Shown piece by piece: positions 52,915 to 62,174 of a DNA stretch of 64,000 bases. How positions within the stretch are numbered: the first letter of the stretch is position 1; every line of letters begins with the position of its first letter. The position numbers were made by a program, and so were the translations under genes. The notes beneath the pieces are model-generated. The model searched no databases. It was given only the letters and a program-made list of their open reading frames with translations, and had not been told where the DNA came from. Source of the stretch: Paracoccus laeviglucosivorans (GTDB lineage: Bacteria > Pseudomonadota > Alphaproteobacteria > Rhodobacterales > Rhodobacteraceae); NCBI RefSeq assembly GCF_900182695.1, contig NZ_FXTK01000007.1, positions 1 through 64,000 on the forward strand, in the 5' to 3' direction.

Positions 52915-53951
52915 GCTTTCTGACCCTTGACCACCTGCAAAAATCCTATGGCCCCACCAAGGTCGTCCACGATTTCAGCATGAATGTCGAAAAAGGCGAG
53001 TTCATCTCGTTCCTTGGACCGTCGGGCTGCGGCAAGACGACGGTGCTGCGCATGGTCGCGGGGTTCGAAACCCCCAGCGCGGGCCGTGTGATGATCGGCG
53101 GGCAGGACGTGACGCGGTTGCGTCCGAACCAGCGCCAGATCGGCATGGTCTTTCAGGCCTATGCGCTGTTTCCGAACCTGACGGTCGCCGACAATGTGGG
53201 CTTCGGCCTGAAGGTCGCGGGCGTCGCCAAGGCTGAACGGGCAGGCCGCGTGGCCGAGATGCTGGAGCTGATCGGTCTGCCGCAGATGGGCGAACGCTAT
53301 CCCTATCAGCTGTCGGGCGGGCAGCAGCAGCGTGTGGCACTGGCCCGCGCGCTGGCGCCGCGCCCGCGCGTCCTGCTGCTGGACGAGCCGCTATCGGCGC
53401 TGGACGCCAAGATCCGCGTCAGCCTGCGCAACCAGATTCGCGAGATTCAGCAGCAACTGGGCATCACCACGATCTTTGTGACGCATGACCAGGAAGAGGC
53501 GCTGTCGATTTCCGACCGCATCGTCGTCATGCATCAGGGCGTGGCCGATCAGACCGGCACGCCGCGTCAGATCTATAACCAGCCCGCCACGGATTTCGTC
53601 GCAGGTTTCGTCGGCACGCTGAATCGTTTCGACGCGGATGTGGTCGATGCCGCGACCGGGCATGTCCGTATCGGCCGCACCGATGTGCTGTTGAACCGCC
53701 CGGTCAAGGCCGGTCGCATAACGCTGGCAGCCCGCCCCGAAGGTCTGGTGGTCGGTCCGCATGGCATCCCGGCCGAGGTGACCGGCGTCGAATTTCTGGG
53801 GTCTGTCCAGCGGTTGCGTGCCCGCGTCGGCGACAAGGACGTAGTGCTGGACCGCTTCAACGCGCCATCGGTCGCCCTGCCGGAACTGAACGAGACGATC
53901 CATATCTCGGCTTCGGATTCGACCTGGCTGGTGCTTGACGCCGCAGGTTGA
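52911..53951 (+). CDS. ABC transporter ATPase, PotA/FbpC type
   Basis: The 346-residue ATPase has Walker A GPSGCGKTT, Q-loop VFQAYALFPNLT, signature [15 protein letters not shown], Walker B VLLLDEPLSALDAK and H-loop VTHDQEEALS. A C-terminal TOBE-type domain follows (about residues 270-346: LAARPEGLVVG and later). This layout is shared by spermidine, iron and phosphonate importers. It completes the operon started at 50131. Confidence 0.95.
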   Translation: MSFLTLDHLQKSYGPTKVVHDFSMNVEKGEFISFLGPSGCGKTTVLRMVAGFETPSAGRVMIGGQDVTRLRPNQRQIGMVFQAYALFPNLTVADNVGFGLKVAGVAKAERAGRVAEMLELIGLPQMGERYPYQLSGGQQQRVALARALAPRPRVLLLDEPLSALDAKIRVSLRNQIREIQQQLGITTIFVTHDQEEALSISDRIVVMHQGVADQTGTPRQIYNQPATDFVAGFVGTLNRFDADVVDAATGHVRIGRTDVLLNRPVKAGRITLAARPEGLVVGPHGIPAEVTGVEFLGSVQRLRARVGDKDVVLDRFNAPSVALPELNETIHISASDSTWLVLDAAG

Positions 53952-54080
53952 CGGACTGTCCAAAAGAACAACTCTCTGTTTGCTTAAAATATGGCGTAAA
54001 TCTTGCGCATTGCCGACCAGAATCGCGTCAGTATCCAAGGTTTACGGCAAGTTCAGTAACGAGCAAATTTGAGGTTGATG

Positions 54081-56087
54081 ATGGCGGATTTTCCCGGAAC
54101 GAATGGTGCGGATTCGCTGATCGGCACGGCGGATGCCGACAGCATGTCGGGTGGCGACGGCAATGATACCATTCTGGGCATGGGCGGAAACGATACCGTC
54201 GATGGCGGCGAAGGTGCGGATCGCCTGTATTGGAAAGGCTCTCCCACAGGGGGCGACAACGCCGTTTTCCACGGCGGCAACGGTCACGAGCCGGTTTGGG
54301 AAAACGGCATCGTCACCCATCTGACCGGCTCTGAAGGCTATACCTTCGATGTCTACAACCATAACGGTGGCGACACGCTGGCGCTGAACTATGGGTCCGA
54401 TGTCGGTGTGACGCTGACCTATAGCACCGCCGAGAACGGCACGGCTGTCGATGCCAATGGCAATACCGTCCAATTCGACGGGATCGAGCGTGTGTGGCTG
54501 GGCAATGGCAACAACCTTGTCGATGCGCGCGATGCACAGGATCTGTTCCGCGATGGCCCCGATCATTACGTCGGGATGCGGCTTTATTCGGGCAACGGCA
54601 GCGACACGATCTATGGCAGCGGCGGCACGGATTACATCCAAAGCGGCGGCGGCAATGACACCGTTTACGGCGGCGCTGGCAATGACGTGATCGAAACCGG
54701 CGGCGGTGATGACGTCGCTTATGGTGGCGCGGACAATGACGGTTTCCGCTGGGGCGATGGCGGCAGCAACGCCGCGATCGGCAACGACTTCTATGACGGC
54801 GGCACTGGGTTCAACACGCTGAACGCCTGGCAATCCGCACCTCCGACCGTCGAAGGTGAAAGCGGCGCGGGTATTCATGTCGTGCTGGATACCGACAGTT
54901 CCGGCGACATCGACGCCCTGGGCGGGGTGCAGGGCCATCTGCGCTTTGAGAACTTCCAGAACCTGCGCACCGGCGGCGGCAATGATGTCATCGATGGCTC
55001 GAACGCCAATGTTGACGGCTACCGGGTCTTTGCCGATTGGGGCAACGATTCGATCATCGGGTCGCGCGGCGACGATACGCTGGAAGGCGGCTGGGGTGGC
55101 GATACCATCATCGGCGGCCTGGGCAATGACTTCATCTCGATGAACGGCGACATCTTTGCGCAGGTCAGCCGCCCGGACGCCTCGACCGATACGCTGGTGC
55201 TGGCCGATGGCTTTGGTCAGGACACCATCCGCAGCTTTGCATTCGGTGGCGAGGCCGACAGCGACGGCAATCCTGCGCCCGCGGACGTGCTGGATGTCAG
55301 CGGTCTTCATGATGCCGACGGCAACCCGATCCGCGTCGGCGATGTGACCGTGCGTGCCGATGTTGATCAATACAACAACCAGTTCGCCGTTATCCACTTC
55401 CCGAATGGCGAGGAACTTTGGTTCCAGGGCGTCGATCCCGATACCCTGACGCGCGAGCGTCTGCTGGCCATGGGCATTCCCTGTTTTTGCCGGGGCACGA
55501 CGATCCTGACCGACCGGGGCGAGATTGCGGTCCAGGACCTGCGCGTGGGCGATATGGTGCAGACCCGCGACAATGGGTTGCAGCCGGTCCGCTGGATTGG
55601 CAGCCGCGCGCTGGACCGCGTGGATCTGGCGTTGGCGCCGCGTCTTCAGCCTATCCGCATTCGTGCCGGTGCGCTGGGGGCAGGGCTGCCCGCGGCCGAT
55701 CTGCTGGTTTCGCCGCAGCACCGTGTGCTGGTCCGGTCTGCCATCGCTCAGCGGATGTTCGGCGCCGATGAAGTGCTGGTCGCGGCCAAGCAGCTGACCG
55801 CCATGGACGGGATCGAAGCGCTGTCCGTCGATCAGGTCGAGTATTTCCATATCCTGTTCGACCGGCATGAGATCATCGTGTCAAACGGAGCCGAAACCGA
55901 ATCGCTTTACACCGGACCCGAAGCGATGAAGGCCCTTGGCCAGTCGGCCTGCGATGAAATCTTCACGCTATTCCCTGAATTGCGCGATATGCCTGCCACC
56001 GGGGCGCGGCCATTCGTGTCGGGCGGCAAGGCGCGCAACATGGCAGAACGGCATCAGCGCAACCACAAGCAGTTGTTCTGCAAATAA
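54081..56087 (+). CDS. RTX-repeat protein with C-terminal Hint domain (copy 1)
   Basis: The 668-residue protein has no Sec signal. RTX-type repeats occur near the N-terminus (GGDGNDTILGMGGNDTVDGG), at about 170-225 (GGGNDTVYGGAGNDVIETGG) and at about 315-350. A Hint domain runs from about 468 (CFCRGTTILTDRGEIAVQDL) with block B LLVSPQHRVLVRSAIAQRMF, then FDRHEIIVSNGAETESLYTG, and a basic C-terminal tail. Hint folds self-cleave in inteins and Hedgehog; here Cys468 is the expected nucleophile. ATG 54081 is favoured over 54078 by GAGG spacing. A paralogue follows after 193 bases. Confidence 0.9.
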   Translation: MADFPGTNGADSLIGTADADSMSGGDGNDTILGMGGNDTVDGGEGADRLYWKGSPTGGDNAVFHGGNGHEPVWENGIVTHLTGSEGYTFDVYNHNGGDTLALNYGSDVGVTLTYSTAENGTAVDANGNTVQFDGIERVWLGNGNNLVDARDAQDLFRDGPDHYVGMRLYSGNGSDTIYGSGGTDYIQSGGGNDTVYGGAGNDVIETGGGDDVAYGGADNDGFRWGDGGSNAAIGNDFYDGGTGFNTLNAWQSAPPTVEGESGAGIHVVLDTDSSGDIDALGGVQGHLRFENFQNLRTGGGNDVIDGSNANVDGYRVFADWGNDSIIGSRGDDTLEGGWGGDTIIGGLGNDFISMNGDIFAQVSRPDASTDTLVLADGFGQDTIRSFAFGGEADSDGNPAPADVLDVSGLHDADGNPIRVGDVTVRADVDQYNNQFAVIHFPNGEELWFQGVDPDTLTRERLLAMGIPCFCRGTTILTDRGEIAVQDLRVGDMVQTRDNGLQPVRWIGSRALDRVDLALAPRLQPIRIRAGALGAGLPAADLLVSPQHRVLVRSAIAQRMFGADEVLVAAKQLTAMDGIEALSVDQVEYFHILFDRHEIIVSNGAETESLYTGPEAMKALGQSACDEIFTLFPELRDMPATGARPFVSGGKARNMAERHQRNHKQLFCK

Positions 56088-56098
56088 CATGCATCTTT

Positions 56099-56127
56099 GG
56101 CGAAAGACTCATCAGCGGTCTTTCGCC
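56099..56127 (+). terminator. hairpin between the two Hint-RTX genes
   Basis: GGCGAAAGAC (56099-56108) pairs perfectly with GTCTTTCGCC (56118-56127), 12 bases after the stop of copy 1. The U-tract is missing. Confidence 0.6.
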
Positions 56128-56161
56128 GATTGATGCTTTAATGGGCGCAAGAATTTGCTGA

Positions 56162-56177
56162 CTGACCAAATGGTCAG
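56162..56177. promoter_or_regulatory. palindrome, TetR-operator-like, upstream of the second Hint-RTX gene
   Basis: CTGACCA and TGGTCAG form perfect 7-base arms around AA. It lies 104 bases before the start of copy 2, in the only intergenic space between the paralogues. The pattern resembles operators of TetR-type repressors, but no such regulator is encoded in the window. Confidence 0.45.
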
Positions 56178-56280
56178 GTCAACGCCCTTACGTGCGTTTC
56201 ATCTACTATTGGCATGACAACGATTGCGAGGATAGCCGCTGCCAGCCGGCGACTCGCCCTTATGCCAATCGGAGAGAGAC

Positions 56281-58476
56281 ATGCCCCTGATCAGAGGCAC
56301 GGCAGGTCGGGACAGCCTGCGCGGAACGAACGGTCGCGACACGATCCACGCCATGCACGGCAATGACACGATCGATCCCGGACGCGGGCCGGACCGGGTT
56401 CATGCGGGCAGCGGTGCCGATGTGGTGTATTGGGATCAGGATCCGCTGTCCCGTGGGGTGGTCGATGCCTATGTCGGCGGCCAGATGCACGAAACCTATG
56501 ACCCTAATCCCTATATGGATCGTCTGGGCGGCGACAGGCTGGTGCTGGGTCATCATGCCGGACAGCACGGGTTTCGCGTCACCTTCACCTCCAGCGAAGA
56601 CGGTCAGGCGTTGGACGCTTGGGGCAACCGGCTGACCTTTCAGCAATTCGAACGGCTGACGACCGGATCGGGCAATGATGTCATCAACGGTGCGCTGGCG
56701 GTGCTGGAACCGGAACGCGGCGAGCCCGGCACGGTCAATCACGTGCCGGTGCACGGTCTGGACATCACCGCGGGCGCGGGTAACGACATCATCATCGGAT
56801 CGCGCGGAAACGACGTCATCGACGGCGGGCCGGGCAATGACACCATCTATGGCGGCGAAGGTTCGGATTTCATCCAAAGCTCGACAGGCAATGACCTGAT
56901 CTATGGCGGCGGGGGTATCGACAACATCCGCTGGGGCCGCGGCAATGAAACCGAGCGGGTCGGACATGACACGATCTATGGCGGCGAAACCGGAGAGCGC
57001 GGCAGCGACATTCTGAACATGTGGGTGCGCGACTGGGATGGCAACGGCGTCTCGGTCACGTTCAATTCGGCGGAATCGGGCTGGGCGATGACCACGGTCG
57101 GCGGTGGCCTCAGCACCGTCCGTTTCTACGAATTCGAAAGCTTCTGGACGCATGAGGGGAATGACACGATCAACGGCTCATCGGCCGTGATCGGCCCGGA
57201 CAATCGCGGCGTCCACGTCAATGGCCGTTGGGGCAATGACCGGATCACCGGCACGCAGGGCAACGACACGATCGAAGGTGGCGAAGGTGCCGACACGCTG
57301 GACGGCGGTCGCGGTAACGACTTCATCTCGATGGTGCAGGATTTCTATCTGCCTCTTGGTAGTCCGGTTCAGCCCGACGCGCAGCGCGACGTGCTGGTGG
57401 TGCGCGATGGCGCGGGGTTCGATACCATCCGGGCGTTTCAGGTGGGCGATGTGCGCGATGCGTCCGGCCACATCATCCGCCACGGCGATGCGCTGAACCT
57501 GCAAGGGCTGCATGATGCGCAGGGCAATCCCGTCGATATCAACGATGTCCGCGTCACCGAGATCGACGGCCATGCCGTGCTGAACTTCCCCAATGGTGAA
57601 CGGGTGATGCTGGAAAACATCCGCGCCGCCAGCCTGACCCGTCCGCGCCTGATCGAGCTGGGCCTGCCCCGTCCCGGCAATCCGCGCGCCAATGAGGCCG
57701 AGGCGCAGGCCGCGCAGGATGCGCCCCCAGCCCAGGACGTGCAGCCCGCACGCCCTGAGGCAGTTCATGGCGGCGATGAGGTCTTGGCACGCCCCGACCA
57801 GACAGTCCGGCCCGAAATGCAGCTTGCCCGTGCGGGCGCGCGCGCCGACGATCCGGCGATCGGCGTGACCTGTTTCACGGCTGGGACGCTGATCGAAACC
57901 CCCGACGGTCCGATGCAGGTGCAGATGCTGCAGCCCGGCGATCTGGTCCTGACCCGCGATCACGGCCCGCGTCCACTGCGCTGGATCGGGCGGCGACTGC
58001 TATCTGCGGCTGAGCTGCGCCTTGCGCCGCAGTTGAACCCCATCCGCATCCGTACGGGCGCATTGGGACAGGGCGTGCCGCAACGCGATCTGACGGTTTC
58101 GCCGCAGCATCGCGTGCTGGTCCGTTCCGCCATTGCCCGCCGCATGTTCGGCGCGGATGAGGTGCTTGTCGCGGCCAAGCAATTGCTGGCCTTGGACGGG
58201 ATCGAACAGCTGCAGGTCGCGCAGGTGGAATATGTCCATATCCTGTTCGACGGGCATGAAATCGTGGCCTCGGACGGCGCATGGACCGAGTCGCTGTATA
58301 CCGGGGCCGAGGCGCTGAAATCCCTTGGGCAAGCCGCGCGGGACGAGATATTTGCGCTTTTCCCCGAGTTGCAGGGCAGCCCTGCCCCCGCAGCGCGCCC
58401 GTTTGCGACGGGGGCCAGGGCGCGCCAGTTGGCCGCGAGGCATCAGCGCAACGGCAAGGCATTGGTCAGCGCTTAG
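56281..58476 (+). CDS. RTX-repeat protein with C-terminal Hint domain (copy 2)
   Basis: The 731-residue paralogue of the preceding protein starts MPLIRGTAGRDSLRGTNGRD and has RTX repeats (DGGPGNDTIYGGEGSDFIQS; EGGEGADTLDGGRGNDFISM). A Pro/Ala/Glu-rich linker of about 60 residues (roughly 465-525) is absent from copy 1. The Hint domain then starts at Cys531 (CFTAGTLIETPDGPMQVQML) with LTVSPQHRVLVRSAIARRMF and FDGHEIVASDGAWTESLYTG. The Hint parts of both copies are nearly identical over the QHRVLVRSAIA-RMFGADEVLVAAKQL stretch, pointing to recent duplication or conversion. GGAGAG precedes ATG 56281. Confidence 0.9.
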   Translation: MPLIRGTAGRDSLRGTNGRDTIHAMHGNDTIDPGRGPDRVHAGSGADVVYWDQDPLSRGVVDAYVGGQMHETYDPNPYMDRLGGDRLVLGHHAGQHGFRVTFTSSEDGQALDAWGNRLTFQQFERLTTGSGNDVINGALAVLEPERGEPGTVNHVPVHGLDITAGAGNDIIIGSRGNDVIDGGPGNDTIYGGEGSDFIQSSTGNDLIYGGGGIDNIRWGRGNETERVGHDTIYGGETGERGSDILNMWVRDWDGNGVSVTFNSAESGWAMTTVGGGLSTVRFYEFESFWTHEGNDTINGSSAVIGPDNRGVHVNGRWGNDRITGTQGNDTIEGGEGADTLDGGRGNDFISMVQDFYLPLGSPVQPDAQRDVLVVRDGAGFDTIRAFQVGDVRDASGHIIRHGDALNLQGLHDAQGNPVDINDVRVTEIDGHAVLNFPNGERVMLENIRAASLTRPRLIELGLPRPGNPRANEAEAQAAQDAPPAQDVQPARPEAVHGGDEVLARPDQTVRPEMQLARAGARADDPAIGVTCFTAGTLIETPDGPMQVQMLQPGDLVLTRDHGPRPLRWIGRRLLSAAELRLAPQLNPIRIRTGALGQGVPQRDLTVSPQHRVLVRSAIARRMFGADEVLVAAKQLLALDGIEQLQVAQVEYVHILFDGHEIVASDGAWTESLYTGAEALKSLGQAARDEIFALFPELQGSPAPAARPFATGARARQLAARHQRNGKALVSA

Positions 58477-58593
58477 GGCGTGTTCGCCTTTCTGGCGAAA
58501 ATGACAGGTCGGATCGACAAGATTGGCGTTGTCGCCTTCGGTGCTTGCTAGCATGGTGGCGTCAGGCTTTTCTTGTCCCGGAAGGAAGCGCGC

Positions 58594-59835
58594 ATGTCCG
58601 CTCAGCATCCCGAATTGACGCTTTTCGCAGCGGTTCCGGCCAGCAAGACTGCCGATGGGCGGTTGCTGCTGGACGACAAGTTCGTGTCCGGCATGACGCG
58701 CCATGCCGAAGATTGGGCCGGACCCGTCCGTGCCGTCCTGCGCGACATGGGCGAAGGTGCGCTGCCCTTTGCCTCGGCCATTGATCCGGCCGGGCTGAAT
58801 TTTCAGGTGACGCTGGTCGGACCGGATCAGCCGCTGGAATCGGCGCTTGGGACCGCGCCTGGGGTCATCCTTGCCTCGGCTGACATGATTGATCAGCTTG
58901 GATTGGGGCAGGCGGCGCGGGGGCGCGGTCTCTCGGTCGTTTATGGCATTGAATATACGCTGGAAACGCGGCTGCGGATTGTGCGTATCGAACGGGGCCG
59001 CAGCCTGCCCAAGAAGCTGTGGTCGATGCTTTGGAACATCCGGCAGGAACGGCATCGCCGCGCTGCGCTGAAGGCGGCGGACGGCATCCAGATGAACGGC
59101 TTTCCCGCCGAACATGATTACGCCGCGATGAACGCGGCCCCGCTGCGCTATCTGGACAACCGCATGTCGGGCGTGATCATGGCGACCGAGGCCGAGATGG
59201 AGGCCCGCCGCCAGCGCCATGCCGAACGTCGCCCCCTGCGCCTGATCCATTCCGGCAGGCTTGAGCCGATGAAGGGCGGGCATCTGCTGGTTCCGCTGGC
59301 CCGTGCGCTGCGCGACGCCCGCGTGCCGTTTTCGCTGGACATCTATGGCACGGGCAGCCTTGAAGATGAAATCCGGCTGGGTATTTCGCAGGCCGAACTG
59401 GGCGACCGCGTGCAATTGCACCAGCCCGTTCCGTTCGAGACGGGACTGGTGCCCGTGTCACGCAGCAATGCCGACATCTTCGTCAGCTGCCATGTGCAGT
59501 CCGACCCGTCCTGCACCTATCTTGAGGCGATGGGCTGCGGTCTGCCGGTGGTTGGCTTCGCGAACCGCATGTTGGCCGCCCTGGTGCGCGACAGCCACGG
59601 TGGCTGGTGCGTGCCGATGGATGACATTGCCGCAATGGCCGCGCTGATCGGCACGCTGGACCGCGACCGCGCGACGGTCATGGCGCGTGCCGATGACGCG
59701 CTGGCCTATGCCCGCGCGCATGATTTCGAAGCCGAGTTCGACGCCCGGATGCGCCATCTGGCGCAGGTGGTCAGCCGCGCGGGCGTGCCTGCCGCTGCCG
59801 CCACGCAGCCGCAGCATGGCCTGGCAGGATCGTGA
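58594..59835 (+). CDS. glycosyltransferase, GT-B fold (family 4-like)
   Basis: The 413-residue protein has the GT4-type C-terminal half: RLIHSGRLEPMKGGHLLVPL, LDIYGTGSLEDEI, LHQPVPFETGLVPV and PSCTYLEAMGCGLPVVGFAN, the last being the sugar-nucleotide EX7E-like region (E-x-MGCG-LPVVG). The donor and acceptor are not evident. ATG 58594 is set by AAGGAAG (58582-58588). Its 3' end overlaps the convergent WecG-like gene by 65 bases. It is part of a surface-polysaccharide-like cluster. Confidence 0.85.
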   Translation: MSAQHPELTLFAAVPASKTADGRLLLDDKFVSGMTRHAEDWAGPVRAVLRDMGEGALPFASAIDPAGLNFQVTLVGPDQPLESALGTAPGVILASADMIDQLGLGQAARGRGLSVVYGIEYTLETRLRIVRIERGRSLPKKLWSMLWNIRQERHRRAALKAADGIQMNGFPAEHDYAAMNAAPLRYLDNRMSGVIMATEAEMEARRQRHAERRPLRLIHSGRLEPMKGGHLLVPLARALRDARVPFSLDIYGTGSLEDEIRLGISQAELGDRVQLHQPVPFETGLVPVSRSNADIFVSCHVQSDPSCTYLEAMGCGLPVVGFANRMLAALVRDSHGGWCVPMDDIAAMAALIGTLDRDRATVMARADDALAYARAHDFEAEFDARMRHLAQVVSRAGVPAAAATQPQHGLAGS

Positions 59836-60538
59836 AGCCCTTGGCATAGCGCGCCGCCAACCGCTTGGGGTTGGACAGCATCCGCCACATCCATTCCATC
59901 TTGACCTGCCGCGCCCATTTCGGCGCGCGTTTCTGATGGCCGGACAGAAAATCCAGACCCGCCCCGATCGAGGCAAAGCCGACATTGCCCAAGGCATCGC
60001 GGGCGCGAATCGCAAAGATTTCCTGCCGCGGTGCGCCAAGCGCCAGAAAGCACAGCCTTGCACCAGACGCGCGGATCTTTTCGATGATCTCGGCGCCTTC
60101 CGGTCCGGTCGGATCAAAGGGGAAGCCCGGCGCATGGGTCAGCGCCACCTGCAATCCGGGCACGCGGGCGCGCATTGCCTTGGCCGCAAGTTCCAGCGAT
60201 GCGTCATTGCTGCCGATCAGCCCGACGGGCAGCCCTTGGGCCGCCGCTTCCTGCGCCAGGGGCAGCACCAGATCGGAACCGGGCGCAAGGCTGACGGGCT
60301 TGCCGGCGATCCTTGACAGCCACACGATGGGGTTTCCATCTGCGCAGACCAGATCCTGCCGGGCATAGGCTTGGCGGAACGTCGCTTCCTCAGCCAGACG
60401 TTGCAGGTGATCGACGTTGATCGTCGCAAGGGCGAAGCCCCGGTTCGCGCTTAAATTGTCGCGAACCTGCCGCAGCAACGCATCTGAATCTGGACAATTG
60501 ATCCGAACGGCATTGCCGTCGGGAAAGCTGAACTGCAT
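59771..60538 (-). CDS. WecG/TagA/CpsF-family glycosyltransferase (GT26)
   Basis: The 255-residue protein contains FALATINVDHLQRLAE, ADGNPIVWLSRIAGKPVSLA, GLPVGLIGSNDASLELAAKA, FLALGAPRQEIFAIRARDAL and GIGAGLDF-like SIGAGLDFLSGHQKRAPKWA in sequence, the complete WecG/TagA pattern. These enzymes add a sugar, often N-acetylmannosamine or its uronic acid, to a lipid-linked intermediate at the inner membrane. It runs against both neighbours: its tail overlaps the GT4 gene and its ATG overlaps a possible ATG of the polymerase gene (CATG, 60536-60539). Confidence 0.93.
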   Translation of the reverse strand: MQFSFPDGNAVRINCPDSDALLRQVRDNLSANRGFALATINVDHLQRLAEEATFRQAYARQDLVCADGNPIVWLSRIAGKPVSLAPGSDLVLPLAQEAAAQGLPVGLIGSNDASLELAAKAMRARVPGLQVALTHAPGFPFDPTGPEGAEIIEKIRASGARLCFLALGAPRQEIFAIRARDALGNVGFASIGAGLDFLSGHQKRAPKWARQVKMEWMWRMLSNPKRLAARYAKGFTILPGHAAAAWRQRQARPRG

Positions 60539-60629
60539 GATACAAATCTATCCGGCCCCGATTGGCGGCAGGATGGGTCGGGCCAGCGGGGAAAGCAACA
60601 CCTGTTTCCTTAACGGTCCGGGCCAGTCT

Positions 60630-62075
60630 ATGTCGCCCAGGGAGGCAAAATCCGTGCCCGCTTTCGCGCTGATGATGCTGCTGATCTGGCCGATCGTGAC
60701 CTCGGTCATCTTTTCGCGCATGGACAAGCAAAAGGCGTTGGTCTGGACAATCGTGTCCGGCTACTTGATTCTGCCGCCTTTGATCGAGATTGACCTGCCG
60801 CTGATCCCCGGCATCAACAAGTCCATGATTCCGGCGCTTTGCGCGGCATTGATGCTGTTTTTGCGGCGCGATCCGATGGGCAAGGGGCCAAGCGCCCCTG
60901 AAATGGGCATGGTCGTGACGATCCTGCTGGTGATGAACTTCACCTCGCCGATGCTGACGACCTTTACCAACCCGGACACGCTTTTCGATGGCATCAACGT
61001 CCGTCCGGGCATGTCGATCACGCAGGGCATGGCGGATACGTTGCTGGTATTCATGCAGCTATTGCCGTTCCTGATGGGGTATCGCCTGCTATATAACGCG
61101 CGTGGGGCTGAATTGCTGTTGCGTGCGCTGGTGCTGGGCATCCTGTGCTATACTGTGCCCATGCTGTTCGAACTGCGTTTCAGTCCGCAGACGAACATCA
61201 TCGTCTATGGATATTTCCAGCACGATTTCGTCCAGACCATCCGATATGGCGGCTATCGTCCCATCGTTTTTCTGGAACATCCGCTGTGGGTCGCGCTGAT
61301 CACGATGTGGGCGTTTCTGGCCGCAATCGCGCTTGCCCGTCATAACAAGACGCGCCGCAACATCCTGATCGCGCTTTATCTTTGCTGCATGGTCTTGCTG
61401 TGCAAATCGGCCGGTGCGTTGATTCAGGCCCTGATCGCCGCGCCCTTGGTTGCGGTCGCCCGGCCAAAGCTGATGGTGTTGGTGGCGGCCATGGTCGCCT
61501 CGATTGCGTTTGCCTATCCGACGTTGCGCACCACGCCGCTATTGCCCGTCAACGATATCGTGGATGTCGCGATGTCGATTTCGCCCGAACGCGGGCGGTC
61601 GCTGGAATTCCGCCTGATGAATGAGGAGCAGCTGGTCGAACGCGCGATGGAGCGGTCGATGTTTGGCTGGGGCGGCTGGGGCAGGCCGCTGTTTTACGAC
61701 CCCTATGACGGGCGGCTAAGTTCGGTGCCCGATGGTCAATGGGTCATCTGGCTGGGCGCACGTGGCATCTATGGCTATCTGGCGCAGTTCCTGCTGCTGC
61801 TGGTGCCGATCTTCACGATGATGCGGGCGTTGATGCGTGCACGAGGCGCGGCGCGTTCGCCCGAATATCTGATGCTTGGCTGTCTGTCGCTGATGCTTGC
61901 GATGAACTGCGTTGACCTGATTCCGAATGCCACGCTGACCCCTGTGACATGGATCGCAGCGGGGGCTTTGCTGGGGAATGCACGGCGTTTGCTGAAAGGC
62001 GTCGAGCAGCCGGGTGACCTGCCCGTCACCGAGGGCATTCTGCCTAAAAAGGCAGGACTGCAAACCGTTTTATAG
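60630..62075 (+). CDS. O-antigen ligase/polymerase-like membrane protein
   Basis: The 481-residue protein has ten or more hydrophobic segments and a large loop around SISPERGRSLEFRLMNEEQL and GWGGWGRPLFYDPYDGRLSS, a layout typical of Wzy/WaaL-like enzymes that transfer or polymerise lipid-linked glycans. Sequence conservation in this class is low, so the call rests on topology and neighbours. The start is uncertain: ATG 60630 leaves room for a promoter, while in-frame ATGs at 60537 and 60573 would extend it, the former sharing bases with the divergent start codon. Confidence 0.72.
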   Translation: MSPREAKSVPAFALMMLLIWPIVTSVIFSRMDKQKALVWTIVSGYLILPPLIEIDLPLIPGINKSMIPALCAALMLFLRRDPMGKGPSAPEMGMVVTILLVMNFTSPMLTTFTNPDTLFDGINVRPGMSITQGMADTLLVFMQLLPFLMGYRLLYNARGAELLLRALVLGILCYTVPMLFELRFSPQTNIIVYGYFQHDFVQTIRYGGYRPIVFLEHPLWVALITMWAFLAAIALARHNKTRRNILIALYLCCMVLLCKSAGALIQALIAAPLVAVARPKLMVLVAAMVASIAFAYPTLRTTPLLPVNDIVDVAMSISPERGRSLEFRLMNEEQLVERAMERSMFGWGGWGRPLFYDPYDGRLSSVPDGQWVIWLGARGIYGYLAQFLLLLVPIFTMMRALMRARGAARSPEYLMLGCLSLMLAMNCVDLIPNATLTPVTWIAAGALLGNARRLLKGVEQPGDLPVTEGILPKKAGLQTVL

Positions 62076-62093
62076 GTTGGTGACGGGCGCAGG

Positions 62094-62109
62094 ATTCGGT
62101 ATTCCGAAT
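62094..62109. promoter_or_regulatory. palindrome upstream of the PKS gene
   Basis: ATTCGG and CCGAAT form perfect 6-base arms around TATT, 65 bases before the polyketide synthase start and 18 bases after the preceding stop. It could be an operator or a weak hairpin. Confidence 0.4.
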
Positions 62110-62174
62110 ACGCGCAGCAGTTGTTTTAATGATGTTCGCCAGACATGGCGTTTCGAGTCGATAAAGGGGTGCCC

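Noticed and set aside
38860..58476. Type I secretion genes (ABC exporter, membrane fusion protein, outer membrane channel) near the RTX proteins
   Set aside because: The ABC proteins in the window are all importers with binding proteins or importer-type permeases, so the exporter must be elsewhere.
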